Shown: positions 25,153-34,303 of the stretch, piece by piece
Layout: each line of letters starts with the position of its first letter
Position numbering within the stretch: position 1 is the stretch's first letter
Source: a bacterium
Lineage (GTDB): Bacteria > 4484-113 > JAFGCY01
Assembly (NCBI GenBank): GCA_016932385.1
Contig: JAFGCY010000095.1
Location: 1-59,305, forward strand
Length of the DNA: 59,305 nucleotides
Direction: 5' to 3'
Translations under genes and position numbers: made by a program
The notes under the pieces: model-generated
Told to the model about the DNA's origin: nothing
Databases searched by the model: none
The model's input: the letters and a program-made list of their open reading frames with translations, nothing else

Positions 25153-25844
25153 GCCGACGGCGGATGACAATCGTGCTGCTGATCGCGGGCCTGCTGGTCC
25201 TGGCGGCCTGCAGCGAGTTCAAGCTGCCCGAGGAGCAGGAATTGTCGCGGGTGTATACGGGCAAGGAGCGCAATATCGGCATCGAGCCGCTGGCACCGGT
25301 CGACGTGCCGGTCCTGGCCATCTCCGAGCTGTCGGATTGGCGCTACCTCTGCAACCAGTGTCATGTCGGCCCGCATTACAGCTCGCATACAATCCTGAAC
25401 TGGGGGCATCTGGACTCCTGCATCTCCGGTCTGGCCTGCCTCGACTGCCATAGCGACCAGTTGCATAAAACGCATATCCGCGGCGACAAATCGCAGTGCT
25501 TCGAGTGCCACCTGAACCGCGACCTGCATTTCACCTGCGAAAACTGCCATGTAGCCGGCTGGGCCGCCGAGCATCCCAAGCACGACCAGGCGTTTATCGA
25601 CAACCACGGCCAATACCAGGATTGGGAAGGGCAAAGCTGCGACCTGTGCCACGGGCGCGAGTACTGGTGCTACGACTGCCACGGGATCGAGATGCCGCAT
25701 CCGCCCGAGATCAAGGAGATGCACCAGGAGCTCGTGCGCGGCAATCCGCAGGCCTGTGCCAACTGCCACGGCCGCCAGGTCTGCGAGGCCTGCCACGCCC
25801 GCGAAGGTGTGTCACTGACGGAGCCGCTGCCGTTCCCCGACTAG
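25149..25844 (+). CDS. Octahaem cytochrome c lipoprotein
   Basis: This 231-residue lipoprotein has a signal ending in L-V-L-A-A-C. Eight CxxCH motifs are packed between about residues 68 and 215, starting with CNQCH and ending with CEACH. The residue after the lipid Cys is Ser, compatible with outer-membrane sorting if the enterobacterial rule applies. It closes the six-gene cytochrome run and overlaps the cytochrome b gene by 4 bases (ATGA). It may be a partner of that cytochrome b or an outer-membrane-facing carrier. Confidence 0.85.
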   Translation: MSRRRMTIVLLIAGLLVLAACSEFKLPEEQELSRVYTGKERNIGIEPLAPVDVPVLAISELSDWRYLCNQCHVGPHYSSHTILNWGHLDSCISGLACLDCHSDQLHKTHIRGDKSQCFECHLNRDLHFTCENCHVAGWAAEHPKHDQAFIDNHGQYQDWEGQSCDLCHGREYWCYDCHGIEMPHPPEIKEMHQELVRGNPQACANCHGRQVCEACHAREGVSLTEPLPFPD

Positions 25845-25882
25845 GCTTGGCTGATAATTTCCGGTGAATCGCGGGCCGCCGA

Positions 25883-27694
25883 CTAGGGCTGCCGACTCTG
25901 CCTGAGGATGATACTGGCCGGATAGAAGCCGCCGTTAAGGGGCAGCGCCTTGATTTTTAGAAGCTTCGTTTCGCCGGGCTTGAGCGGGATTTCCTTGAGC
26001 AGCTGCTCCTCCCCGCTGGCAACCAGCGGCGTGACGACGTACTCGTCGTCAATGAAGAACTGGCCCTTGACTTCGCCGGCACTGGCGCGCAGGACCACGA
26101 ACACCAGCGCGGGATAGTCGCGCGGATTGCGTAACTCGACGTGAAAGCTGTGCGTCATGCCGTAGCAGCCGTCCAGGATCGAGTCGTCGGTGATACTCTG
26201 CGGATCGTCCTCGCCCAGGCGCAGATACAGCCAGGGATCGCCGGCCGTGAAGGTCGAAGTGACGACATGGTACGGCGCGGGATAGACGCTGTGGGAGGCC
26301 AGCGGCGTGTTGTGCATCGCCTGGGCCGGAGGCGCCGAATTGGGCGCCAGGGCCATCGTCTCCAGTCGCAGGCCGGTGTCGCTGAGGTTGCTGAGTTTAA
26401 AATAACCGCTGCCGGTGTAACCCGGCTTGAGGTTCTGCACGGCCAGATTGGCCTGGCCGCCGGCCGGCACTTGCAGGATGTAGCCGCTGCCGGAGTTCAG
26501 GTTCTTCCAGAACACCTCGGCGCTCTTGAAGCCGACGAAGAAGGTGTTGATGTCCGGGTCGCACATCCCCGGCACGACATGCACGTTGACCGGCTCGCTG
26601 CCGGGATTGAGCACGCGGGCCAGCAGGGTCAGGCTGCCGCCGTTCTGGTTCTGGTGGTGGTAGACCAGCCGCCCCGATTGCCGGGCCGGCAGGTCGGCGT
26701 AATACAGCAGCTGCGGATCGACGACGCGCTCGGGCGAGTTCGAGAAAAACGTATAGCTTTCACGCGGGATGGTGATCGTGCGGTTCTCGATCATCACATC
26801 GACGGTGGCCGATTCCGGCACGCTGCCGCCGGAGTTCAGCTGGTAGCTGACCTTGACGGACTTGCGCTGGCCGGGCTCAACGCTGGGCTGGCCGCCGTTG
26901 GGTGCGAATTCCCAAGACAACTGGTCACGGGCTCCGGCGCCGGTATAGCTGCGCAGGGCGCTGTCGATCGAGTTCCGTAAGGGTTCGCCGGTGCCCGTCG
27001 TGCCGGTGACCAGCGCGGTCAGCCCGCCGTTGACGCTGCCGCCGCTGTACTGCGTGGCTTCCGGCGGTTCATACACGCGGTGGCCGCGCGAGACGGTTAG
27101 GTTGGCCAGCGCTGGATCCGCCCGTACGACGGTACTGGCGCTCATGAACGTACCGGACAAGGACGGCTCGGCAGAGGGAGTAACCGGTGTGGCGTCGGGT
27201 GCCGCGGTATTCTCCGGCGCCGGGGCCGGCTCGGGCGCGACGGGCTCTTCCGGCGGCAGGTTCCAGGCGTCGATCAGGTTCTGCCGCCAGGTCGAGGCCA
27301 GCTCCTCCGGGTCGGCCCCCCAGGCTTTGCCCTCCATGTCCGTGGCCACCAGCAGCACTTTGCCGTTCAGGAACAGCGCGTAGCGGCGTTCGGTGTTGTC
27401 CGTCGCCTGCACCGTCAACTCGGCCGGACCGTTGCGGTAGGCCGCCGCAATCAGCGTCGCCGCGACGCTGATATTGTGCAGGGGCGTACGCGAACGCTGG
27501 TCCTTGGCCAGTTGCGCCACCTTCATGCCGTTGACGACAAGCGCCACCGCGGGCCGACCATTGGGAGTCTGCGACTTGATCGTCTCCACGCGGATGCTGC
27601 GGGTTTGTTCGGCCATGACCGACCCAGCCGGCGTTCCGAGGGCGACCGGTAGGATCACCGCAGCCAGCACCAGGACTTGCCAGATACGCCTCAT
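25883..27694 (-). CDS. Secreted protein of unknown function, repeat-poor beta-rich
   Basis: This is a protein of about 603 residues starting at 27694, where a signal peptide begins (M-R-R, hydrophobic core to about 28). A long upstream open extension has no signal and is not used. A small N-terminal domain (about 30-140) is followed by a Pro/Ala/Glu-rich linker (about 145-190) and a large beta-rich region to the end. No catalytic motif or named domain is apparent. The region around 455-475 contains SYGMTHSFHVELRN-like beta strands. It is convergent with the cytochrome cluster and may share only location with it. Confidence 0.65.
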   Translation of the reverse strand: MRRIWQVLVLAAVILPVALGTPAGSVMAEQTRSIRVETIKSQTPNGRPAVALVVNGMKVAQLAKDQRSRTPLHNISVAATLIAAAYRNGPAELTVQATDNTERRYALFLNGKVLLVATDMEGKAWGADPEELASTWRQNLIDAWNLPPEEPVAPEPAPAPENTAAPDATPVTPSAEPSLSGTFMSASTVVRADPALANLTVSRGHRVYEPPEATQYSGGSVNGGLTALVTGTTGTGEPLRNSIDSALRSYTGAGARDQLSWEFAPNGGQPSVEPGQRKSVKVSYQLNSGGSVPESATVDVMIENRTITIPRESYTFFSNSPERVVDPQLLYYADLPARQSGRLVYHHQNQNGGSLTLLARVLNPGSEPVNVHVVPGMCDPDINTFFVGFKSAEVFWKNLNSGSGYILQVPAGGQANLAVQNLKPGYTGSGYFKLSNLSDTGLRLETMALAPNSAPPAQAMHNTPLASHSVYPAPYHVVTSTFTAGDPWLYLRLGEDDPQSITDDSILDGCYGMTHSFHVELRNPRDYPALVFVVLRASAGEVKGQFFIDDEYVVTPLVASGEEQLLKEIPLKPGETKLLKIKALPLNGGFYPASIILRQSRQP

Positions 27695-27701
27695 TCGCTT
27701 G

Positions 27702-27707
27702 ATTATA
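27702..27707 (-). promoter_or_regulatory. -10 box 8 bases from the start codon (leaderless)
   Basis: Read on the minus strand, TATAAT is followed by CAAGCGA and then the ATG at 27694. Transcription would begin at or beside the start codon, and no Shine-Dalgarno is visible. Confidence 0.55.
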
Positions 27708-27722
27708 TCAGTTATGCCCACT

Positions 27723-27751
27723 TTATCCACAGGTTTTTTTCGTGTGGAAAA
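27723..27751. other. Pair of inverted DnaA-box-like sequences
   Basis: TTATCCACA (27723-27731) is a perfect match to the E. coli DnaA box, and TGTGGAAAA (27743-27751) is a near-match in reverse orientation. The two are separated by a T-rich spacer in the 430-base divergent gap (27695-28125). An AT-rich stretch follows (about 27820-27955). Only two boxes are present and no dnaA, dnaN or gidA lies nearby. Confidence 0.4.
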
Positions 27752-27975
27752 CGACCCCAGTACCAATCCAGCCGGCTGCCATCGAGTCGCGATTCGCGAT
27801 CGCAGGCACGGTTGACGGTTTAATATGGATTTAACTTTAATCCTGGGATCGACCTGGGGTTTGCCGAAGGGGACCAGATTTGGACTGGCCTCCGGTGGTG
27901 TCCGATGCCTGAGTCCATTATTAAAGACTAGATCATATATTAGGTGAAACATTACACTTCGCGCCGGACTCCAGA

Positions 27976-27981
27976 TATAAT
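27976..27981 (+). promoter_or_regulatory. Promoter of pseudokinase/TPR operon
   Basis: TATAAT lies at 27976-27981, with TTACAC at 27952-27957 as a possible -35 (18-bp spacer). The leader would be about 85-140 bases depending on the start used. Sequence around +1 (CTGAACC) is repeated inverted at about 28032-28038 (GGTTCAG). Confidence 0.5.
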
Positions 27982-28125
27982 GTCTGAACCTGGGTCGCCA
28001 CGCCAAGTTTAGTGGTGGGCGATTCCATCGGTTCAGGTTAGAAACCTTGCTGTTACGGGTAAGTTAGAAGGTTGCAAAAACGGTTGGTTACTTTGAACCT
28101 TCGGTCAGGGGTAACTGAAGAGCTA

Positions 28126-28830
28126 ATGTTTACTGTACGAGCAACGGAATCATGGGGCGCACCAGAGGAACTCCAGGCGGCGTTTTTACTGGATCAGCGA
28201 CTGGACCTGGTGGCAACGACGGAACCCGTTTTTCTGGGCCGTGAACGAGGTACAGGACACCGTCTGTGGATCAAGTGCTCCGACGGCTCGCGCGAGTCCA
28301 ATGAAAGATTGGCGCGCGAGGAACGGCTCTTGGCCGGTTTGGGGCACCCGCACATCCTGCCGTTGATTGCGGATCGTGAGGAAGGTGCGGCCAGTTACTT
28401 GTTATATCCCTGGCAGGCGGAACAACCGTTGGATGCGAAATCGATCGGCGAGTTGCCCTGTGCGGACCGGGCACGTTTGGCGATTGATTTCGTTGACGTG
28501 GTTTGCTTCCTTCAGTCCAGGCCGGCACCGGTTGCCCACAACCGGCTGGTCCTGGAAAACTTGTGGATGACTCCGCGGGTGCATTGGCTGCGGCTGAGCG
28601 GGTTTAGCCACGCGGTGGCCGGAGCCAGCGCCGAATCGTTACGTGCCGATAGGCAGGCAGCGTTGGATCTGCTGGAGCAGATCGTGGACCGGAACCCGAT
28701 CTCTCCGGATGAAGCGCTGGCGATTGACAACGCGGGTACGCACTGGCTGGACGATCCGACGGGTCATACCGAGGCCTTCTCACAGGCACTCCGGCGCGGC
28801 TTGTTGGCGTGTGTCACGGCCGACCTGTAG
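28126..28830 (+). CDS. Degenerate protein kinase (pseudokinase)
   Basis: This is a protein of about 234 residues from the ATG at 28126; a TTG at 28072 would add 18 residues. The arrangement mirrors a Ser/Thr kinase. V-F-L-G-R-E-R-G-T-G-H-R-L-W-I-K-C (about 35-50) resembles the glycine-rich loop and VAIK lysine. REERLLAGLGHPHILPLI (about 65-82) matches the alpha-C glutamate and the H-P-x-I-L signature. The catalytic HRDxKxxN loop is replaced by AHNRLVLEN (about 141-149), and DFG by SGF (about 160-162). Catalytic Asp and metal-binding Asp therefore appear lost. It is followed 28 bases later by the giant TPR-like gene and probably acts as its regulatory or scaffold partner. Confidence 0.6.
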   Translation: MFTVRATESWGAPEELQAAFLLDQRLDLVATTEPVFLGRERGTGHRLWIKCSDGSRESNERLAREERLLAGLGHPHILPLIADREEGAASYLLYPWQAEQPLDAKSIGELPCADRARLAIDFVDVVCFLQSRPAPVAHNRLVLENLWMTPRVHWLRLSGFSHAVAGASAESLRADRQAALDLLEQIVDRNPISPDEALAIDNAGTHWLDDPTGHTEAFSQALRRGLLACVTADL

Positions 28831-28858
28831 TGGAAAACGAGGGAATCGAGGACGGGAT

Positions 28859-31800
28859 ATGTTCAAATCCTTCGACTTCGGCAAGGGGCTGTCAAAGATG
28901 GTGGAGGCTTACCATCGCACGCCGCTGCGCTCGCAACAAGGCAAGAAAGCGCGGATCGTCAAGGCGATGGAGTCGTATGCTACCAACTACATGGCCGTAG
29001 TCCTGAAGCCCGGCAAAGCCAATCCCGGCCAGCTGACCAACGGCGCGGAAGCCCTGGTCGAGGCCGCCCTGGCGGTGGGTGACGACCGGATCGCCTACAC
29101 CACGTTCGCCGAGCTGGTTGCCCGTAGCAAGAAAGTGCCGGTGGTGCCAAGCCTGCATACGCTGGTGGACAAGCTTCTAGACCTGCCGACCGAGCTGAAG
29201 GAAGAGCGGGTGGCGCTCTTATCCTGGCGGATCACGACGGGCAGCCTGGCGCCGGAGCGCTTCTTGAAGTACATGTCCGAACGGGCCAAGCTGACCGGCG
29301 ACCCGGCGGATTGGAAGGACTATGCCTGGGGCCTGGACCAGCTGATCAAAAACCATTCGCTGGAATTGGCTGACAACCTGGCGGTGGATCACCTGCAGGA
29401 ACTACTGGAGAATAAAAACAAGCTGGGCGACCGTTTGATCGAGGTCCAGCTGAAGATGGCCGAAACCTATCTCGCCCGTAGCGATAATCACAAGGCCGAA
29501 GAGCTGCTGATCGAGATCGCCTCGGATTCCGATCAGCTGACCGAGGACTATCTGGAGACCGTCGAGCGTCTGCTGCAGGTCCGCCCGGGTGCGGAGTGGG
29601 GCCTGCACAGCATGGCGCTGATGCCCTGGCTGGCCAAGTTCCACGAGGGCAAGATCGGCTGGACCCAGATGAACGAGAAGTTGACCCGCGTCCAGGGACA
29701 CAACGACCAGCTGGCGGAGTTCCTGCTGGGCCACGACCTGATGCCGCATCACGACCGGCTGGCTCTGTTTGCCCTCCGGCGCCTGCTCAAGGCCGACGAT
29801 CCCGTCCGCATCCAGCAGAACATTCAACGCTGGACGGCCCGTCATACCGACCTGAAGATCGGCATTCCCGAAGGCGCGGCGGAACTGATCAACAACGCCG
29901 GTGCCCGCGGGGCGGTGGACCTGGACGACGAAGCCGTGGAGATGGTGGTCCAGCAAGCCCCCGCCAAGGAAGCGGTGGAGATCACGCCCTCGCTGATGGA
30001 CTGCGCCACGCAAGTCGAGCTGGAATTGCGGCTGGACGAGCGCTACGGTGACAACCTGACGGCCGAGACCGCCAGTGAGCTGATAACCGAATTACAAGAA
30101 GAAGGCGCCGCGCAATGGATGATCAATGCCGCGCATCGCTGGGTGGGTGAGAAACTTTTAAAACTCGGCGACGCGAACGGAGCGCTCAGCCACCTGGAAA
30201 CGATGGCGGTGAACACACCGGACGCCGCCCGTGAGCTGATTGACCTGGTCAAGGAAGCGACCGGCGGCGACGAACCCGATCCGGCCGCCCGGGCGCTGAT
30301 CGGCAAGCTGGAGCTGGCGGCCGGCAATTACGCCGGAGCGTTGTTCAGCGCTGAGGAACTGGCGGACGATAAAGCCGCGCAGCAGCAGCTGCTGACAGCG
30401 CTGGAGACGTGGATCGTCGCCCAGAGCGAGCCGCCGCCGCTGATGTTGCTGGTGCTGGGCCAGACCCAGCGACTGATGCTGGGTGATCCGGAGGCCGGTT
30501 TCGAGCCGGCCACGACGGCCAGTTTGCTGGCTCCCGAGGATGCCGAGATCGCAGCCGCCTACCAGACTTGGTTGGACGTGCTCGAGGAGAATCTGATCCA
30601 CCGCCAGCGCGCCCAACAGGCCACCTACCTCTGCGCGCAGGAAAACCACCGCGAGCTGCTGCCCGTAGCCGTGCATGAAATTGATGCGCTGACCGGCATC
30701 AGCGGCGACGATCTGCCGCCGGAGCCGGCCGAATGGCTGAACATGCTGCGGCCGGTCCTGGACATGGCCGCCGACGAAGAATCGCAAGCTTTGCGCAACC
30801 AGTGGACGCGGCTGTATCTGACCTATGTTGCCAAGTCGGCCTCGGAAGAGGAGATTCCGGCGGCGATCCAGGCCGCCGTCGAGCAGGCCGAGCCGCAGCT
30901 GGTGCTCTCGATCGCCGATGAGCTGGGCGTGCCGGTGCCGGCCGAAGCCCGGTTGATGGTGGAATGCGAATCGCTGGCCAAGCAGGGCGAGTGGCAGCGC
31001 GCGGTCGAATTGATTCACGAAGTACCCGCCGACGGGCCGACCGGCCTGCTGCCGGTCAAGCTGCTCTGCGACCATCTGCCGACCGAGGCTCTGTTGCCCG
31101 CGACGGAACAACTGAACCAGGTCTTCCTGGAGCGCGGCGACAGTTCGAGCCAGCTGGAGCTGATCCGCTGCCTGGATTCGCGGTTGGAGACCGAGTCCAG
31201 CAACGCGGCGCGGGATGTGCGCGATTATTCGGACGAAAACCTGCTGACGCTGTGCCGGAACCAATACGAGCCGGCGATCCGCTACTTGATGACCTCGCAA
31301 CGGCAGATCGGCGATCCGGTCGAAGTCATGCGGCATCTGACGATCCTGGCGCGCACGGGCGACGACGAAGCGCTGGACGGCCTGTACTCGATTCTGATGC
31401 AGCAGCTGCCCGAGGGCGAGCCGGCGGACCTGCTGGTTGAATCCGCCCTGCTCCTGGCCGAAGCGCGCCACGACGAAGACCCGGCGGAGACGCTGGAACT
31501 GCTGGCCCGGACCGGCCAGGCAACGAACGAGCCGCAGCTGATGCTGGAGCAGATCGACAACCTGGAGCTGCTGCCGGATGAGCCGGAATTGCTCCTGATG
31601 ATCGGCAACCTGGCCGTGGCCGCCAAGAACGAACAGCGAGCGCTGGCTGTTGTCAACGACCTGGCCGCGCTGGAGGCGATTGACGAGGCGCGGCAGCTGG
31701 CCAGCCGGCTGGCCGAGGCCTGTCCGGAGTCGGAAACCGTCCAGCGGCAGCTGATCAAGCTGCAATTCAGCGGCGGGGATATCGACTATCACCAGGCGAC

Positions 31801-34303
31801 CGTGCAGCTGTTGAAGATGGCCCAAAGCCAGCAGGAAAAGGGCGACGACCTGGGTGAGGTTGTCAACGAGTTGCAGGAAGAGATCGCCAGCGCCGTGGCC
31901 GCGGCGCCGGACAACACCGAAGCTTTGCACCTACGCTTGGCGGTCGCCGCGCTGAAAGGCAACCGCGAGGAGGCCACCGAGCTGATCCAACGGCTCCTCG
32001 AGCACGGACCGCAGGCGATGAGCGGTCTGTTGGAACTGTTCGAAAACCTGGCGATGCAGGATACGGGCCTGCCCACGGCGCTGGTCGTGACCTGGGGCCG
32101 GATCCTGTTCATGTCGGGCCGGACCGCCGATGCCCTGGACCGTTTGGCCGGACTACGCGAAGCCGTCGGCGACTATCCGGAATACACAACCCTCTTGAAG
32201 GAAATCCGCGACGCGGGCGGCGGGCCGGGCGCCAGCATGCAGCTGGGCGAGGCCTATATCCGCGTCAACCTCTGGCAGCGCAGCGCCGAGGAGTACTCCT
32301 CGGCCCTCGAGCAGGATCCTTCGTTGGCCATCCCGATCCTGACCCAGTTGCGCTACCACGGCGCGCTGGATCCGAACCCGATGCAGTACCCGCTGCACCT
32401 GCTCGCGCTGAGATGCGTCGCGGAATCCGACCGCGCCGCGGATTGGGGCTGGGCGATGTCGGCCCTGCGCTGGTTGATGCCGCGCTGGTCGGCGGAGGAG
32501 CTGTTCGGGCTGGCGACGATCCTCTGGCGCAATGAGGAGCGGGTCGAGCTGACCACGCAGCAGCGCAGCGAGTTGCTGCTGCAGCTGTTCAAGCTGGCGA
32601 TCAAGCTGGGCCAGGCCGAGGACGCGCTGGAATACCTGCGCCAGGCCTGGGATCTGGCCGAGGAGCCGGGCGATGAGCTGATCGGCGCGCTAGAGGACAT
32701 GGACGAGGACAAGCTGCCGGCGGACTCGCCGCACTGGATCGAATTCCGCGAGTTGCAGCTGTCGGCGGCGGTGATCAAGAACGATACCCAGGCCGTGGTC
32801 AATGCCGCCCAGATGCTGGCGGCGACGGGTGAGCAGGGGCGCGAACGCTCGCTGGTGGTGTTGGGCGAGTACCAGCGCCAGGCCCGCGACCCGGGACCGG
32901 TATTGCTGGCCCGGCTGCAACTGCTGGACCTGAGCACCGACCATGGCCGGCAGATGTTCGTCGACGAGTTGCTGGCCGCCGCCGAGACCGACCTGCCCGA
33001 GGGCGAAGTCCATTCGCTGATCCGCACCGTACTGGAGCTGACCAAGGAATCCACGGACAGCCCGGGGTTGACCAAGCTGCTGTTGCAGCTGTTCAGGCAG
33101 TTGGGTGACGAAGCCCGCGCCTGGCAGCTGGCCTTGAGCTTCATCGTGGACGTGGACGATCTGGCGGAGATGGCCATGGAAGTGCTGACCCAGCTGGCCG
33201 AGGACGAGTACGCGCTCAGCCAACAGGTGGCTCTGATCGAAATCCACCTGTTGCGCAGTGAATACGATCTGGCACTGAGCCAACTGCAAAAACTGGACTT
33301 CTCCGCGGCGGACGAACTGGGTAACGATGCCGCGCGGCTGGCCGAAGCCCTGCTGTTCACCTCCGTGGAAGCGGATGCGCGAACCTGGCTGGTGCAGCAT
33401 TACCGGCAGACCGGCCAGGAAGAACTAGCCGCCGACCACCTGGTCTGGGCGCATGCCACCAGCAATCCGCTGCCCGCCGGCTGGCTGCACGAACTCGATT
33501 CGGGCGAAATGCTGTTCAGGTCCGGCCAACTCAAGGAGCTGCACGGGGACCGCACCGGAGCGCTGAAAGCCTACGAACAGGCCCGTGAGGACGACCAAGC
33601 TTCATCGTACATCCAAGCGGCGGTGCGCCTGCGGCTGTCGCAGCTGGCGGAGCACGACAACGACCTGCAGCTGGCCCAGCAGTACAACAATGAAGTCCGG
33701 GAGATCCTGCCGGATTATACTCCGGCGGACCGCCGGGCCGCGAACCTGGCGACGGCGATCAACCTCAAGCGCATCGAAGAACTGAAGTCCGAGCCGGAGT
33801 CCAAAGAGCGCACGATCGAAACCGCACGGCTGCTCTGCGCGGTCGGCAAGCCCGGCGAGGCGATCGGCGTCCTGCAAAACGGGATCAGCAAGGGCCAGGG
33901 TTCGCCGGAAGTCTCCGTGGAACTGGGCGAGTGTTTCCACCTGCAAGGTGACTACCGCATCGCACTGCGCGTCTTCGCCGACGTGCTGCGCAAGCTGGAG
34001 ACGGCCGCCGACGCCGTGGACCTGCAGCTGCGGGCGCTGTATACGATGGCCTCGGCTCACGAGAAGCTGGGCGAGCTGGATGAAACCATCCGGTACCTCG
34101 AACAGATTCTGATGCTCAATCACGATTACCGCGATTGCCGCCAGCGGCTGGAAAGCCTCTATCGCGGCGAAAAGCCCGTCAAGCCGGCCGCCGAACCGAA
34201 GCCGGCCCAGGCCGAACCGGACAGTAAGGGCCAGCAGGAAATCATTGACGAAATCCTGGGGATGCTGGGATTGCCAGACGAACCGGAGCAAGGCCAGGGG
34301 TAG
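28859..34303 (+). CDS. Giant TPR-like solenoid protein
   Basis: This 1814-residue protein is made almost entirely of amphipathic helical pairs of TPR or similar type, with no signal peptide and no enzymatic motif. It is acidic and leucine/alanine/glutamate-rich. The clearest TPR-like repeats are near the C-terminus (about 1640-1770, with VSVELGECFHLQGDYRIALRVF-like units), ending in a Pro/Lys/Ala linker and a short helical tail. The start at 28859 begins with MFKSFDFG and has GAGG about 8-11 bases upstream; an open extension further upstream overlaps the kinase-like gene and is not used. The next gene starts in the last base of its stop codon. It is probably a large cytoplasmic scaffold. Confidence 0.8.
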   Translation: MFKSFDFGKGLSKMVEAYHRTPLRSQQGKKARIVKAMESYATNYMAVVLKPGKANPGQLTNGAEALVEAALAVGDDRIAYTTFAELVARSKKVPVVPSLHTLVDKLLDLPTELKEERVALLSWRITTGSLAPERFLKYMSERAKLTGDPADWKDYAWGLDQLIKNHSLELADNLAVDHLQELLENKNKLGDRLIEVQLKMAETYLARSDNHKAEELLIEIASDSDQLTEDYLETVERLLQVRPGAEWGLHSMALMPWLAKFHEGKIGWTQMNEKLTRVQGHNDQLAEFLLGHDLMPHHDRLALFALRRLLKADDPVRIQQNIQRWTARHTDLKIGIPEGAAELINNAGARGAVDLDDEAVEMVVQQAPAKEAVEITPSLMDCATQVELELRLDERYGDNLTAETASELITELQEEGAAQWMINAAHRWVGEKLLKLGDANGALSHLETMAVNTPDAARELIDLVKEATGGDEPDPAARALIGKLELAAGNYAGALFSAEELADDKAAQQQLLTALETWIVAQSEPPPLMLLVLGQTQRLMLGDPEAGFEPATTASLLAPEDAEIAAAYQTWLDVLEENLIHRQRAQQATYLCAQENHRELLPVAVHEIDALTGISGDDLPPEPAEWLNMLRPVLDMAADEESQALRNQWTRLYLTYVAKSASEEEIPAAIQAAVEQAEPQLVLSIADELGVPVPAEARLMVECESLAKQGEWQRAVELIHEVPADGPTGLLPVKLLCDHLPTEALLPATEQLNQVFLERGDSSSQLELIRCLDSRLETESSNAARDVRDYSDENLLTLCRNQYEPAIRYLMTSQRQIGDPVEVMRHLTILARTGDDEALDGLYSILMQQLPEGEPADLLVESALLLAEARHDEDPAETLELLARTGQATNEPQLMLEQIDNLELLPDEPELLLMIGNLAVAAKNEQRALAVVNDLAALEAIDEARQLASRLAEACPESETVQRQLIKLQFSGGDIDYHQATVQLLKMAQSQQEKGDDLGEVVNELQEEIASAVAAAPDNTEALHLRLAVAALKGNREEATELIQRLLEHGPQAMSGLLELFENLAMQDTGLPTALVVTWGRILFMSGRTADALDRLAGLREAVGDYPEYTTLLKEIRDAGGGPGASMQLGEAYIRVNLWQRSAEEYSSALEQDPSLAIPILTQLRYHGALDPNPMQYPLHLLALRCVAESDRAADWGWAMSALRWLMPRWSAEELFGLATILWRNEERVELTTQQRSELLLQLFKLAIKLGQAEDALEYLRQAWDLAEEPGDELIGALEDMDEDKLPADSPHWIEFRELQLSAAVIKNDTQAVVNAAQMLAATGEQGRERSLVVLGEYQRQARDPGPVLLARLQLLDLSTDHGRQMFVDELLAAAETDLPEGEVHSLIRTVLELTKESTDSPGLTKLLLQLFRQLGDEARAWQLALSFIVDVDDLAEMAMEVLTQLAEDEYALSQQVALIEIHLLRSEYDLALSQLQKLDFSAADELGNDAARLAEALLFTSVEADARTWLVQHYRQTGQEELAADHLVWAHATSNPLPAGWLHELDSGEMLFRSGQLKELHGDRTGALKAYEQAREDDQASSYIQAAVRLRLSQLAEHDNDLQLAQQYNNEVREILPDYTPADRRAANLATAINLKRIEELKSEPESKERTIETARLLCAVGKPGEAIGVLQNGISKGQGSPEVSVELGECFHLQGDYRIALRVFADVLRKLETAADAVDLQLRALYTMASAHEKLGELDETIRYLEQILMLNHDYRDCRQRLESLYRGEKPVKPAAEPKPAQAEPDSKGQQEIIDEILGMLGLPDEPEQGQG

